A stretch of DNA of 64,000 nucleotides from an uncultured Alphaproteobacteria bacterium (GCA_902524655.1 CABZEG010000002.1:1-64000), one strand, 5' to 3'. Shown: positions 26,069 to 36,337, numbered from the stretch's first letter. Translations and numbers: made by a program. The notes: generated by a model from the letters alone, not told the origin.

Positions 26069-28213
26069 ATGCAGCACAAAAAACTTTCTGAATGGAAGCA
26101 TTTAGCGGAAAAAGAATTAAGAGGAAAAAAGTTAGAATCCCTTATTGTTGAAACAGCAGAGGGGATAGATATAAAACCTTTGTATACGGAGACTGATATT
26201 GAAGGACTCGAACACTTAAATAGTATTCCAGGTAAAGAGCCGTTCATGAGAGGACCAAGAGCAACGATGTACGCTGGTAGGCCGTGGACAATAAGACAGT
26301 ACGCTGGTTTTTCTACAGCTGCAGAGAGTAATAAGTTCTATAGAAAAAATCTTGCGTCTGGGCAGAAAGGGATATCGGTTGCATTCGATCTGGCTACTCA
26401 CCGCGGATACGATAGTGACCATCCAAGAGTTGAAGGGGACGTTGGTAAAGCAGGTGTCGCTATTGACTCTGTAGAAGACATGAAAATCTTGTTTGAGGGT
26501 ATCCCATTGGATCAAATGTCTGTCTCTATGACGATGAATGGAGCAGTTATACCTATAATGGCAAGCTTTATCGTTGCAGGAGAGGAACAAGGTGTGCCAA
26601 GAGAGAAATTAACGGGTACCATTCAGAATGATATACTAAAAGAATTTATGGTCCGAAATACCTATATTTACCCTCCCGAACCCTCTATGAAATTGATTGC
26701 TGATATTATAGAATTTACGAGCCAAGAGATGCCAAAATTCAATTCTATATCAATATCTGGCTACCATATGCAAGAAGCTGGAGCTAATTTAGTACAGGAA
26801 CTGGCATTCACTTTAGCTGATGGGAAAGAATACGTACGAGCGGCCTTATCTAAGGGCTTAAATATTGATGATTTTGCTGGAAGGCTGTCATTCTTTTTTG
26901 CGATCGGTATGAATTTTTTTATGGAGATAGCAAAACTTCGAGCTGCTAGAATTTTATGGGCAAGGATTATTAAGGAGTTTAATCCAAAAAAATCTAGCTC
27001 ATTGATGCTTAGGACACATTGCCAAACCTCAGGTGTAAGCTTGCAGGAACAAGACCCCTACAATAATGTGGTTAGAACTGCATATGAGGCACTAGCAGCT
27101 GTGCTAGGCGGAACTCAAAGTCTTCATACAAATGCTCTAGATGAGGCTATTGCTTTACCGACGGAGTTCTCGGCAAAAATTGCTAGAAATACTCAATTAA
27201 TTCTTCAAGAAGAAACTGGCATAACAAATGTGGTTGATCCGCTGGCCGGCAGTTATTACGTGGAAACTTTAACTAACGAACTTTGTGAAAAGGCATGGGA
27301 ACAGATCCAGGAAATTGAAGAATTAGGAGGTATGACAAAGGCGGTTGAGCTCGGTCTGCCTAAGCGACGAATAGAAGAATCTGCAGCAATTCGTCAGGCT
27401 AAGGTAGATAGTGGTGAGGAGGTCATTGTTGGAGTGAATAAATACGTTGGGGAGGATGAACAAAACGTTGAAGTCAGAGATGTAGATAACTTAAAGGTAC
27501 GTCTTAAGCAAATTGAAAGACTAAAAAATATAAAAAGTTCTAGAGATGAAAAAAAATGTATAGCTGCGCTTAATAATATGAAATTAGCAGCAAGAGACGG
27601 TACCGGAAATATCTTAGCATTAGCAATTGAGGCTGCTAGAGAGCGAGCCACTGTAGGAGAAATGTCATATGCTCTAGAAGAAGTTTACACTAGGTATTCA
27701 ACTACAAGTGAAGTTGGTAAAGGGCAATATGTTAAGTCCTTCAAAAATAAAAAGGAGATCGAGCAGACAATAGACATTGTGGATAGCTTTACCAGAATGG
27801 AGGGGAGGAAGCCTAAGATGCTAGTTGTGAAAATGGGGCAAGACGGGCATGATAGAGGAGCAAAAGTAATTGCTTCAGCATTTATCGATTTTGGGTTTGA
27901 TGTAAAGGTAGGTCCTTTATTTCAGACACCATCTGAGGCAGCTGAGGATGCACTGAATGGAAAATTTGATATCATCGGTATTTCAACACAGGCGGCAGGC
28001 CATAAAACACTGGCTCCACAATTAATCGAGGAGCTAGAAAAGAGAGATGGACAAGATATGCTGGTAATCTGTGGCGGTGTTATTCCACATCAAGACCATA
28101 AATTTTTGAAAGATAGTGGTGTTAGTGCAATATTTGGACCTGGTACTAATATTCCAAGAGCAGCAGATGAGATTATTCAGTTATTATTCAATAAAAAAGG
28201 TCGTAACCACTAA
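26069..28213 (+). CDS. mcm: Methylmalonyl-CoA mutase, single-chain
   Basis: The 714-aa enzyme isomerises (R)-methylmalonyl-CoA to succinyl-CoA with adenosylcobalamin. It has an N-terminal substrate barrel ([61 protein letters not shown]) and a C-terminal cobalamin domain with the DxHxxG motif, Asp592-Gly593-His594-Asp595-Arg596-Gly597. The single-chain form works as a homodimer. No epimerase is in this operon, although one is needed between PccAB and Mcm. A cobalamin synthesis gene, cobS, lies at 55.3 kb. Confidence 0.97.
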   Translation: MQHKKLSEWKHLAEKELRGKKLESLIVETAEGIDIKPLYTETDIEGLEHLNSIPGKEPFMRGPRATMYAGRPWTIRQYAGFSTAAESNKFYRKNLASGQKGISVAFDLATHRGYDSDHPRVEGDVGKAGVAIDSVEDMKILFEGIPLDQMSVSMTMNGAVIPIMASFIVAGEEQGVPREKLTGTIQNDILKEFMVRNTYIYPPEPSMKLIADIIEFTSQEMPKFNSISISGYHMQEAGANLVQELAFTLADGKEYVRAALSKGLNIDDFAGRLSFFFAIGMNFFMEIAKLRAARILWARIIKEFNPKKSSSLMLRTHCQTSGVSLQEQDPYNNVVRTAYEALAAVLGGTQSLHTNALDEAIALPTEFSAKIARNTQLILQEETGITNVVDPLAGSYYVETLTNELCEKAWEQIQEIEELGGMTKAVELGLPKRRIEESAAIRQAKVDSGEEVIVGVNKYVGEDEQNVEVRDVDNLKVRLKQIERLKNIKSSRDEKKCIAALNNMKLAARDGTGNILALAIEAARERATVGEMSYALEEVYTRYSTTSEVGKGQYVKSFKNKKEIEQTIDIVDSFTRMEGRKPKMLVVKMGQDGHDRGAKVIASAFIDFGFDVKVGPLFQTPSEAAEDALNGKFDIIGISTQAAGHKTLAPQLIEELEKRDGQDMLVICGGVIPHQDHKFLKDSGVSAIFGPGTNIPRAADEIIQLLFNKKGRNH

Positions 28214-28227
28214 TTTAAGAGGAAAAA

Positions 28228-30507
28228 TTGGCAAAGAATTTAAAAGAAAATAGCTCCAAAAAAGCTGCGCTTGATTATCATGAGTTTCCACAACCGGGGA
28301 AGTTGGAAATTAGAGCGACAAAACCTTTGGCTAATCAAAGAGATCTCTCAAGGGCATACTCTCCTGGAGTTGCCGAGGCTTGTTTGGAAATAAAGGAAGA
28401 TGAAAATACTGCCTCCAAGTATACCTCGAAAGGAAATTTAGTCGCAGTGATTTCTAACGGTACAGCCGTTTTAGGTTTAGGAAATATAGGACCTGGTGCC
28501 TCTAAACCTGTGATGGAAGGAAAAGCCGTTCTATTTAAGAAGTTTGCAAATATCGACTGTTTCGATATCGAAGTGGATGAAGATAACCCACAAAGACTTG
28601 CTGAGATAGTATCGTCTTTAGAGCCAACTTTTGGTGCGATAAATTTAGAAGATATTAAGGCGCCGGACTGTTTTGAAGTTGAGAGACTTTGCAAAGAAAA
28701 GATGAAAATACCTGTTTTCCATGACGACCAACATGGAACAGCGATAGTGGTAGGTGCAGCAGCGGTCAATGCGATAGAACTATCAAATAGGAAAATTGAA
28801 AATACAAAAATCGTAGCGGTCGGGGCAGGAGCATCTGGAATAGCTTGCTTAGAAATGTTGGTGAAATTGGGTGCAAAAAGAGAAAATATATGGCTCAGCG
28901 ATAGTAAGGGTTTAATTACAAAAAATAGAAGTGAAATAAATGAAGAGAAAAAACGGTTTTCTCAAGATAGTACTTTGTCAAATTTAGATGATGTGATTAA
29001 AGATTGCGACATGTTTTTAGGGCTTTCAGGCCCAGGTGTATTGACCAGTAAAATGGTTCTCAAAATGAACAAGCAACCAATAATTTTTGCTCTTGCTAAC
29101 CCTGATCCAGAAATCAATCCAGCTGATGCGCTAAAGGTGGCACCTGATGCGCTGATAGCTACGGGTCGATCTGATTATCCAAACCAAGTAAACAACGTTT
29201 TATGTTTTCCCTTTATTTTTAGAGGTGCTCTTGATGTTGGAGCCACACAAATAAATGATGAAATGAAATTAGCCTGTATACATGCCATAGCGAATCTAGC
29301 GAGACAAACTTCAACTGCAGAAACTGTAGAAGCATATCAGGGAGAAATTTTAAAGTTTGGCAAAGAGTATCTTATTCCGAAACCCTTCGATCCAAGACTA
29401 TTGCCGAATGTTGCAGTGGCGGTAGCAGAGGCTGCAATGAAGAGTGGCGTCGCTTCGCGCCCCTTGAAAGATGTGGAGGCTTATAACCAGAAATTGGAAG
29501 GATCAGTTTATAAATCTACTATCTTGATGAAGCCAGTCTTCGAAGCAGCAAAAACATCATCTCGTAAGATTGTTTTTGCCGAAGGAGAAGATGAGCGAAC
29601 ACTCAGGACTGCTTTAGCCTTGTTAGAGGAGACGAATGATAAACCCATACTGATTGGGCGACCGGAAGTAGTTGAAAACAGAATTGAGAGATATGGGTTG
29701 CCGCTAGTGCACGGTAAAGATTTTGAGCTGGTAAACCCCCAAAATGATCCTAGGTTCAGAGAATATTGGGAAGCATATTTAGGAATAATGGAGAGAAAAG
29801 GCGTCACACCAGCTTTAGCTAGAGAAATTATGAGAACAAACACAACAGCTATCGGAGCAATTATGGTAAAACGAGGCGAAGCCGACAGCTTAATTTGTGG
29901 AACTTTTGGACAATATCTATGGCACCTAAAATATATTGAAGAAATTTTATCTGGTGACGGATTGAAGCCCGTTGGTGCATTATCAATGATGATATTAGAG
30001 TCAGATGTCTTGTTTGTAGCTGATTGCAATATCCATCCAAACCCTTCTGCGGAAGAGATAGCTGAGATCGTCATTGGAGCGGCACGACATACTAAACGTT
30101 TTGGTGTTACCCCTAAAATTGCCCTTTGCTCTCACTCTCAATTTGGTAGCTTAGATACCGACTCAGGAAGACGAATGAGAGGAGCTCTTGATATTCTTGA
30201 TAGCAAAAAATTGGATTTTTCATATGAGGGCGAAATGCACTCTGACTCAGCACTCGACGAGGATTTAAGGAAAAGAATTTTTAGAGGTAGTAGATTTGCT
30301 GGTGCGGCGAATGTTTTAGTGTTTAGTAATATAGATGCAGCGAGTGGTGTGCGTAACATTTTAAAAATGAGATCTAATGGGATTGAAGTAGGACCTATCT
30401 TAATGGGGATGGGAAATAAAGCACATATTGTTAGCCCATCAATAACGACTAGAGGACTTTTAAATATTTCAGCTTTAGCAGGAACACCTGTTCAAATCTA
30501 TGGTTAA
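28228..30507 (+). CDS. maeB: NADP-dependent malic enzyme with C-terminal phosphotransacetylase-like domain
   Basis: The 759-aa MaeB decarboxylates malate to pyruvate. The malic domain (about 1-430) shows YSPGVAEACLEI, VFHDDQHGTAIVVGAAA, VAVGAGASGIACLEML and ALANPDPEINPADA. The remaining half (about 435-759) is a phosphotransacetylase-like regulatory domain without separate catalytic evidence. Initiation is from TTG with AAGAGGA upstream. Its place after mcm suggests it carries succinyl-CoA-derived C4 acids from propionate back to pyruvate. Confidence 0.95.
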   Translation: MAKNLKENSSKKAALDYHEFPQPGKLEIRATKPLANQRDLSRAYSPGVAEACLEIKEDENTASKYTSKGNLVAVISNGTAVLGLGNIGPGASKPVMEGKAVLFKKFANIDCFDIEVDEDNPQRLAEIVSSLEPTFGAINLEDIKAPDCFEVERLCKEKMKIPVFHDDQHGTAIVVGAAAVNAIELSNRKIENTKIVAVGAGASGIACLEMLVKLGAKRENIWLSDSKGLITKNRSEINEEKKRFSQDSTLSNLDDVIKDCDMFLGLSGPGVLTSKMVLKMNKQPIIFALANPDPEINPADALKVAPDALIATGRSDYPNQVNNVLCFPFIFRGALDVGATQINDEMKLACIHAIANLARQTSTAETVEAYQGEILKFGKEYLIPKPFDPRLLPNVAVAVAEAAMKSGVASRPLKDVEAYNQKLEGSVYKSTILMKPVFEAAKTSSRKIVFAEGEDERTLRTALALLEETNDKPILIGRPEVVENRIERYGLPLVHGKDFELVNPQNDPRFREYWEAYLGIMERKGVTPALAREIMRTNTTAIGAIMVKRGEADSLICGTFGQYLWHLKYIEEILSGDGLKPVGALSMMILESDVLFVADCNIHPNPSAEEIAEIVIGAARHTKRFGVTPKIALCSHSQFGSLDTDSGRRMRGALDILDSKKLDFSYEGEMHSDSALDEDLRKRIFRGSRFAGAANVLVFSNIDAASGVRNILKMRSNGIEVGPILMGMGNKAHIVSPSITTRGLLNISALAGTPVQIYG

Positions 30508-30509
30508 CC

Positions 30510-30523
30510 AGGAGGATCAATTG
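30510..30523 (+). promoter_or_regulatory. Strong ribosome binding site that sets the prpE start
   Basis: AGGAGG at 30510-30515 is the anti-Shine-Dalgarno complement, with a 5-nt spacer to TTG at 30521. It begins 3 bp after the maeB stop codon, and its strength is unusual in this window, where most sites are weak. It argues against the in-frame ATG at 30500. Confidence 0.75.
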
Positions 30524-32413
30524 AGTTATCAAAAAGTTTATAACGACTGGAAGCAGGACCCTTTAGGATTTTGGAAAAACCAAGCAAAAGAAATTACGTG
30601 GTACAAAGGTCCTGACAAAATTTTGGATGATAGCAAAAAGCCTTTTTATAATTGGTTCACGGGTGGAGCAATAAACGCTTGCTATAATTGCGTTGACAGA
30701 CACATCGAGAATGGAAAAGGGGAAGATATCGCAATCATTTATGATAGCGCTATGTGTAAAAAAGTAAGAAAAATTTCCTATTTAGAACTTAAGCAAAACG
30801 TGGCAAAGTTAGCTGGAGCTCTAAAAGGAAAAGGCATTAAAAAAGGTGACAGAGTAATTATATATATGCCAATGATCCCAGAGGCGGTAGTTGCTATGCT
30901 TGCGTGCGCTAGGCTTGGAGCCATTCATTCTGTGGTTTTTGGAGGATTTGCTTCAAGTGAGTTAGCTGTAAGGATTGATGATTGTAACGCAAAAGCGATA
31001 ATTGCGGGCTCCTGTGGTTTAGAGCCTGGCAGAATTGTTCCTTATAAGCCCTTGCTCGATGAAGCAATTTCATTAGCTGAGCATAAGCCCGATTTTTGTA
31101 TTGTTTACCAGAGGGAAGAGTTGAGAGCGGATTTGATAGAGGGCCGAGATTTTGATTGGATTGATTTAGTTTCAGAGGCTGAAGAAGCTGATTGTGTTTC
31201 AGTGAGAGGAGAAGACCCGTTATATATTCTTTATACCTCTGGTACAACAGGGCAGCCTAAAGGTGTTATAAGACCTGTAGGTGGGCATTTGGTAAGTCTA
31301 AATTGGACCATGAAAAACTTTTATGATATTCATCCTGGCGAAGTTTTTTGGGCTGCTTCTGATGTAGGTTGGGTTGTTGGCCATTCCTATATAGTATACG
31401 CTCCCTTAGTAAGTGGTACTACTAGTGTTCTTTTTGAAGGAAAGCCTGTTGGAACACCAGATGCCGGTACTTTCTGGCGAGTTATAAGCGATCACAATGT
31501 TGTGTCGCTCTTTACTGCCCCTACCGCTTTTAGGGCAATAAAGAGGGCTGATCCAAAAGGTAACTTTCTCAAAAAGTATAGTTTAACGAGTTTAAGAACA
31601 CTGTTTTTGGCTGGAGAAAGAGCAGACCCTGATACTATAAACTGGGCAAAGGATTTACTCCAAATACCTGTTATAGATCATTGGTGGCAAACAGAAAGTG
31701 GACACGTGATGATTGGAAATCCTTGGGGTATCGAGAAGCTGGAAATTAAAGTTGGTTCACCATCTGTACCAATCCCCGGTTTTGAGATAGATGTTCTAGA
31801 TGAGAATGGTAATATATTGCCTCCAAATCAGCTAGGATCAATTGCTATCAAGTTACCTCTTGCTCCTGGAGCTTTACCCTCGCTTTGGAAAGCTGATGAC
31901 AGATTTGTCTCGGCATATTTATCAAAATTTCCTGGATATTATGAAACAGGTGATGCGGGGTTGAAGGACGAAGATGGGTACATGTATATAATGGCAAGAA
32001 CGGATGATGTTATTAATGTTGCAGGTCACAGATTGTCTACGGGAGCAATGGAAGAAATTTTAGCTGATCACAAAGATGTTGCTGAGTGTGCAGTTGTTGG
32101 AATAAGTGACGAATTAAAGGGGCAGGTCCCACTTGGTTTGGTTTGTTTAACAGATGGGGTAAATAGACCTGAAGGTGAAGTTCAAAAGGAGCTGGTGCAA
32201 TTGGTTAGAGATAGGCTTGGGCCTGTTGCATTTTTTAAGCAAGCACTGATTATAAAACGCTTGCCAAAAACACGATCTGGAAAAATATTGCGTTCAACCG
32301 TATGTAAAATTGCCGATGGTGAAGAATTTAAAGTTCCAGCAACTATAGATGATCCGCTGATTTTAGAAGAAATTAAAGAGGCGCTTGCAACCATAGGATA
32401 TCCAAAAAATTAA
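30521..32413 (+). CDS. prpE: Propionate-CoA ligase
   Basis: The 630-aa acyl-CoA synthetase activates propionate in two steps through propionyl-AMP. It has ILYTSGTTGQPKGVIRPVGGH (the AMP-binding loop), DHWWQTESGH, YETGDAG and the C-terminal KTRSGKILR with Lys588 as the adenylation-step lysine. An upstream ATG at 30500 would overlap maeB, but AGGAGG (30510-30515) sits 5 nt before TTG at 30521, which makes TTG the better start. This is the last gene of the propionate operon and would allow growth on free propionate. Confidence 0.92.
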   Translation: MSYQKVYNDWKQDPLGFWKNQAKEITWYKGPDKILDDSKKPFYNWFTGGAINACYNCVDRHIENGKGEDIAIIYDSAMCKKVRKISYLELKQNVAKLAGALKGKGIKKGDRVIIYMPMIPEAVVAMLACARLGAIHSVVFGGFASSELAVRIDDCNAKAIIAGSCGLEPGRIVPYKPLLDEAISLAEHKPDFCIVYQREELRADLIEGRDFDWIDLVSEAEEADCVSVRGEDPLYILYTSGTTGQPKGVIRPVGGHLVSLNWTMKNFYDIHPGEVFWAASDVGWVVGHSYIVYAPLVSGTTSVLFEGKPVGTPDAGTFWRVISDHNVVSLFTAPTAFRAIKRADPKGNFLKKYSLTSLRTLFLAGERADPDTINWAKDLLQIPVIDHWWQTESGHVMIGNPWGIEKLEIKVGSPSVPIPGFEIDVLDENGNILPPNQLGSIAIKLPLAPGALPSLWKADDRFVSAYLSKFPGYYETGDAGLKDEDGYMYIMARTDDVINVAGHRLSTGAMEEILADHKDVAECAVVGISDELKGQVPLGLVCLTDGVNRPEGEVQKELVQLVRDRLGPVAFFKQALIIKRLPKTRSGKILRSTVCKIADGEEFKVPATIDDPLILEEIKEALATIGYPKN

Positions 32414-32420
32414 AAATAAG

Positions 32421-32819
32421 ATGAAGCAAAAAAAAACATTACTTTTTTCTAATGCAAAGAGTGTTTTCTCAAATGCCTATGCACCTTATTCAAACTTTAA
32501 TGTTTCCGTTAGCTTGCTTGGAATAAATGCCGCTATTTATACTGGAGTAAATGTTGAAAACAGCGCATTTCCGCAAGGGATGTGTGCTGAGGCTGCCGCA
32601 ATAGGAAAAATGGTTACTGATGGATGCACTGAAATCGATGAAATATTGGTGATGGCAGACACAAAGAAACCTACAACTCCCTGTGGGGGATGTAGACAAA
32701 GACTAATGGAATTTTCAAAACCTAACACGCCGGTTTATCTTTGCAATCTTGAGGATGTTCTGGAAGAAACAACTATGGGGTTATTGCTACCAGGTGCTTT
32801 TGATTTAAATAATATCTGA
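32421..32819 (+). CDS. cdd: Cytidine deaminase
   Basis: The 132-aa enzyme deaminates cytidine and deoxycytidine to uridine forms. Zinc ligands and catalytic residues are visible: CAEAAAI with Cys55 and Glu57, and PCGGCRQRL with Cys88 and Cys91. Length fits the tetrameric homologues. It follows prpE by 7 bp but belongs functionally with the nucleoside catabolism genes downstream (deoC, deoA, deoB, add, upp). It is convergent with the aldehyde dehydrogenase gene. Confidence 0.95.
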   Translation: MKQKKTLLFSNAKSVFSNAYAPYSNFNVSVSLLGINAAIYTGVNVENSAFPQGMCAEAAAIGKMVTDGCTEIDEILVMADTKKPTTPCGGCRQRLMEFSKPNTPVYLCNLEDVLEETTMGLLLPGAFDLNNI

Positions 32820-32826
32820 TCAAATC

Positions 32827-35196
32827 TCACTCTCCATATGGTATCCAAATATTCTTAACTTGGCTCGATTTTCTTAATAGCAATTTATTGAAGCTTGCAT
32901 GATAGTTAATCCAATTAACGTTATTTCCGTTTATTGACCATATTTGTTTTAAATTGGAAACTGAGGCTCTATCAATGTTAGTTTGATATTTTGAATCTCC
33001 AAAATTCCATATGCCATCAACTGAGTTGTGCTCTGAAAGTGTGTTAATGAGTTCATTGTGTTTTCCTGTTACAATATTAATTGCTGCTGCAGGAACATCT
33101 GATGTATCGAATATTTGATACATATCTACTGCAGGCAAAGGAAAATTTTCTGAAGGAATTACTATCAAACGATTTCCTTGACAAAGAGCTGCCGCAATGA
33201 GTGTAATAAAAGAAGCCAAAGGAGCAAAGTCAGGACAAATGATACCCATTACACCAACCGGTTCATTGAGTGCTATGGTTTTTGCTCTTATTGGCACTTG
33301 GTGAACAACTCCGTCGAATTTGTCTGCCCATGAAGCGAAGGTAAATATTCTTTCTAATGTGGTATCAAATTCCTGTAATGGATTTAGGCACAATGATGTC
33401 GAAGAAAGCAAACTAATAAAATAGTCTCTTCTTTGAGAAAGGTTTTCTGCAATATAGTACATAATTTGGGCTCTTGCATGGGAACTAAGCATTGCCCAAT
33501 TCATTTGCTTATTGGCTGCCTCTACAGCATCTCTTAAATCCTTCCGATTACCACGTCCCACCGTCGCTATCTCTTCTCTTTGGTTATCAAATATTCCTAT
33601 AGAGTGCCCACTATCTCCCCTCTTTTGAGTACCTCCAATAAACATTTTTCTAGTTTGGTCTATATACGGAATAGATTTCTTTTTTACTGAAATATTTTTC
33701 TTTAATACTTTTTCTCCTTTTAATTGGTAGTGGTCTGAATTAAATTTCAGATATTCATACATTCCCTCTTTTCCACCCTCTCTACCATAGCCACTCTCTC
33801 TGTAACCCCCGAACCCGACAGCAGCATCAAAAACGTTCGTAGAGTTTATCCATACAACTCCCACTTTTAATTTTGGTGCAATATCCAGTGCAAGGTTAAT
33901 ATTCTCGCTCCAAATACTCGCCGATAGCCCGTAGCGGGAATTATTTGCCAGAGAGATTGCTTCTTCTGGCGTTCTAAATGTTGTTGAAGAAAGAACAGGA
34001 CCAAATATCTCTTTCTGGAAAATTTCCATTGAGGGGGAAACATTTTTTAGTAGTGTCGGTGGATAAAAGTATCCTTTGAGATTAGAGGGTATATCACACT
34101 GGAAGATGTCTGCTCCACTTTCTACTCCTTTATCAACTAAGCCTTTGACTCTACTCTGTTGTTGAAAGCTTACTAAAGGCCCCATGTCTATACTTTTATC
34201 TAATGGATTACCAAACCTTAATTTTTTCATTCTTGAAAGGATTTTCTTTTCTACCTTTGTACTGATTGTCTCTTGAAGTAAAAGCCTAGATCCAGCGCAG
34301 CAAACCTGTCCTTGATTAAACCAAATTGCGTCAACTAAACCTTCAACAGCACTATCTAGATCAGCATCTTCAAATATGATAAAAGGAGACTTCCCTCCTA
34401 ATTCTAAAGTCAACGCCTTTCCACTTCCTGCTATATTTTTCTTAATTTCTTTTCCAACTTCTGTGGAACCAGTGAAGGCTACTTTCGAAATATCCTTTTG
34501 AGTTACGAGATGTGATCCGGTTAAACCGTCGCCTGTTACCACGTTTACTACACCTTCTGGCAGCTTAATTCTTTTGCATATTTCTGCAAAATAAAGGGCT
34601 GTAAGAGAGGTTTGCTCTGCAGGTTTAAGGATAACTGAATTGCCTGCTGCAATCGCTGGAGCTACCTTCCACGCTAACATTAGTATTGGGAAATTCCACG
34701 GAATAATTTGTCCACACACTCCAACAGCAGAATAGTCTGGAAATTCATCATCAATTAATTTAGCCCAGCCAGCGTGATAGTAAAAGTGTCTTGCTGCAAG
34801 AGGTATGTCAATATCTCTACTTTCCCTAATTGATTTCCCATTTTCCATTGACTCCAAAACAGAAATTGTTCGAGATTCTTTTTGAATATATCGTGCGATA
34901 GCATATAAATATTTTGATCTTTGAAAGGGGTCGATTGATTGCCATTTTTCTAAGCCTGATCTTGCAGCTTGAACGGATTTTTTAATGTCGTTAACAGTTC
35001 CTTGAGAAATTTTAGCAATTTCTTTTTTATTAAAGGGGTTAATGGTTTTGAATAAGTTGTTTGGTTTAGTAAATCTACCCCCAATAAAATGCCCGAATTG
35101 GCCATTATGTTCAGCTATCCACTCCAATGACTCAATGTTACTCTCGAGAGCTTCTTCGTAATCCATTTTTTTAAAAGCATTTTTAACCTTTATCAT
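32827..35196 (-). CDS. Tandem aldehyde dehydrogenase, second domain incomplete
   Basis: The 789-aa protein has a full aldehyde dehydrogenase in residues 1-500, with IIPWNFPILMLAWKVAPAIAAGN, VAFTGSTEVGK, TLELGGKSPFI (catalytic Glu) and FNQGQVCCAGSRL (catalytic Cys near 300). A second, partial ALDH cofactor-binding region follows (about 520-789, EPVGVMGIICPDFAPLASFITLIAAALCQGN), which lacks an evident catalytic Cys. It lies 4 bp after deoC, so it most likely oxidises the acetaldehyde released by DeoC to acetate. Tandem forms beside deoC occur in other alphaproteobacteria. Confidence 0.9.
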   Translation of the reverse strand: MIKVKNAFKKMDYEEALESNIESLEWIAEHNGQFGHFIGGRFTKPNNLFKTINPFNKKEIAKISQGTVNDIKKSVQAARSGLEKWQSIDPFQRSKYLYAIARYIQKESRTISVLESMENGKSIRESRDIDIPLAARHFYYHAGWAKLIDDEFPDYSAVGVCGQIIPWNFPILMLAWKVAPAIAAGNSVILKPAEQTSLTALYFAEICKRIKLPEGVVNVVTGDGLTGSHLVTQKDISKVAFTGSTEVGKEIKKNIAGSGKALTLELGGKSPFIIFEDADLDSAVEGLVDAIWFNQGQVCCAGSRLLLQETISTKVEKKILSRMKKLRFGNPLDKSIDMGPLVSFQQQSRVKGLVDKGVESGADIFQCDIPSNLKGYFYPPTLLKNVSPSMEIFQKEIFGPVLSSTTFRTPEEAISLANNSRYGLSASIWSENINLALDIAPKLKVGVVWINSTNVFDAAVGFGGYRESGYGREGGKEGMYEYLKFNSDHYQLKGEKVLKKNISVKKKSIPYIDQTRKMFIGGTQKRGDSGHSIGIFDNQREEIATVGRGNRKDLRDAVEAANKQMNWAMLSSHARAQIMYYIAENLSQRRDYFISLLSSTSLCLNPLQEFDTTLERIFTFASWADKFDGVVHQVPIRAKTIALNEPVGVMGIICPDFAPLASFITLIAAALCQGNRLIVIPSENFPLPAVDMYQIFDTSDVPAAAINIVTGKHNELINTLSEHNSVDGIWNFGDSKYQTNIDRASVSNLKQIWSINGNNVNWINYHASFNKLLLRKSSQVKNIWIPYGE

Positions 35197-35200
35197 TTTT

Positions 35201-36199
35201 TTAAGCTATGCCATGTCTATTAAATGAGGAGTATTGACCGGTAGTAAAATGCTCTATTTGTCTCTCAATATCAGAAAGCAAAGACGAAGCACCAAGTCTG
35301 AATAGGGAAGGATTCAGCCATTTTGAGCCAAGTTCTTCCTTTATGAGTATCATATGAGACAAACAATCTTTAGTTGATGAAATTCCACCTGCGGGTTTGT
35401 ATCCTACTGCAAACCCTGTAAGTTCAAAGTATTCTCTTATTGCTCTGGTCATAACTAAAGTAAATGGCAGTGTTGCATTTATGGTTTCTTTCCCTGTTGA
35501 AGTTTTTATGAAGTTTGCTCCAGCCATCATACAAACCAAAGAAGCCTTTGCGACATTTTTTAATGTCCCTAGTTCTCCGGTAGCTAAAATAGTTTTTAAA
35601 CAAGCATTACCTGAAGCTTCTTTGTATTCTGATATTTCATCGTATAGCTTTTTCCAGTTCCCTGACAAAACATGCCTTCTAGATATAACAATATCAATTT
35701 CTTGAGCACCACTTTTTATGGATTCTTTTATCTCTAAAATTTTTGTTTTTTTTGGCGTATGTCCTGCTGGAAACCCTGTGGAAACAGCAACTACCGGAAT
35801 ATTGGATCCTCGAAGGATATCTAATGCGGTTCTAATGAATTGATGGTAAACGCATACTCCGCCTACTTTAATATTGAGAGCTTCTACCCCAAGATTCTCT
35901 AAAAGGTCATTTCGCAGAGGACTCTTGGCTTTATTACAAAGCCGCACAATTCTACCTTCGGTATCATCGCCAGATAGTGTGGTAAGATCCATGCAAGTAA
36001 TGGCCTTCAGAAGCCATGCGGCCTGGTTATGTTTCTTGACTGTGCGCCGGTTGATTACCGAAGCACACCTTTTTTCTACAGCACTTTTATTAATCCTCAC
36101 TTCATTAATAAACTCTAAATGTAGAGGTACGCCACTGTTCTTAACAATGACTGGATCCATTTCTCTTTTATTAAAGTTTTCGTCTAGTGGCCTTAACAT
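35201..36199 (-). CDS. deoC: Deoxyribose-phosphate aldolase
   Basis: The 332-aa class I aldolase splits deoxyribose-5-phosphate into acetaldehyde and glyceraldehyde-3-phosphate. Conserved parts include VEALNIKVGGVCVYHQFI, VAVSTGFPAGHTP, CLKTILATGEL and ANFIKTSTGK, with Lys232 as the Schiff-base residue. Length exceeds the 250-260 aa of E. coli DeoC because of an N-terminal extension of about 60 residues, common in alphaproteobacteria. An ATG at 36160, after AAGAGAA, could be an alternative start. A near-perfect palindrome sits 22-41 bp upstream. Confidence 0.93.
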   Translation of the reverse strand: MLRPLDENFNKREMDPVIVKNSGVPLHLEFINEVRINKSAVEKRCASVINRRTVKKHNQAAWLLKAITCMDLTTLSGDDTEGRIVRLCNKAKSPLRNDLLENLGVEALNIKVGGVCVYHQFIRTALDILRGSNIPVVAVSTGFPAGHTPKKTKILEIKESIKSGAQEIDIVISRRHVLSGNWKKLYDEISEYKEASGNACLKTILATGELGTLKNVAKASLVCMMAGANFIKTSTGKETINATLPFTLVMTRAIREYFELTGFAVGYKPAGGISSTKDCLSHMILIKEELGSKWLNPSLFRLGASSLLSDIERQIEHFTTGQYSSFNRHGIA

Positions 36200-36220
36200 T
36201 AGCTGTGTATTTTTTTTAAG

Positions 36221-36240
36221 AACGTCAAATATTTGATGTT
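36221..36240. promoter_or_regulatory. Near-perfect palindrome upstream of deoC, operator candidate
   Basis: AACGTCAAATATTTGATGTT is a 20-bp dyad, with one mismatched pair, centred at 36230/36231, between divergent deoC (start 36199) and deoA (start 36338). Its core TCAAATATTTGA is a perfect palindrome. It is well placed to bind a homodimeric repressor of the nucleoside genes, but no regulator is encoded nearby. Confidence 0.5.
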
Positions 36241-36282
36241 AAATTGGTAGTTTAGAATAATACAGTAATCATATACAATAAA

Positions 36283-36300
36283 CAAATAGTGACCTATTTG
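36283..36300. promoter_or_regulatory. Second inverted repeat between deoC and deoA
   Basis: CAAATAG (36283-36289) and CTATTTG (36294-36300) form a perfect inverted repeat with a 4-bp spacer, 38 bp before the deoA start. The sequence differs from the upstream palindrome, although both contain CAAATA/TATTTG. The pair may be two sites for one regulator. Confidence 0.4.
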
Positions 36301-36337
36301 CTACGCAAAAATAAAGTGAGTCAGTGCAGCAGTCAAG

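Noticed and set aside
30500-30520. ATG start for prpE overlapping maeB
   Set aside because: The perfect AGGAGG lies after this ATG and serves TTG at 30521.
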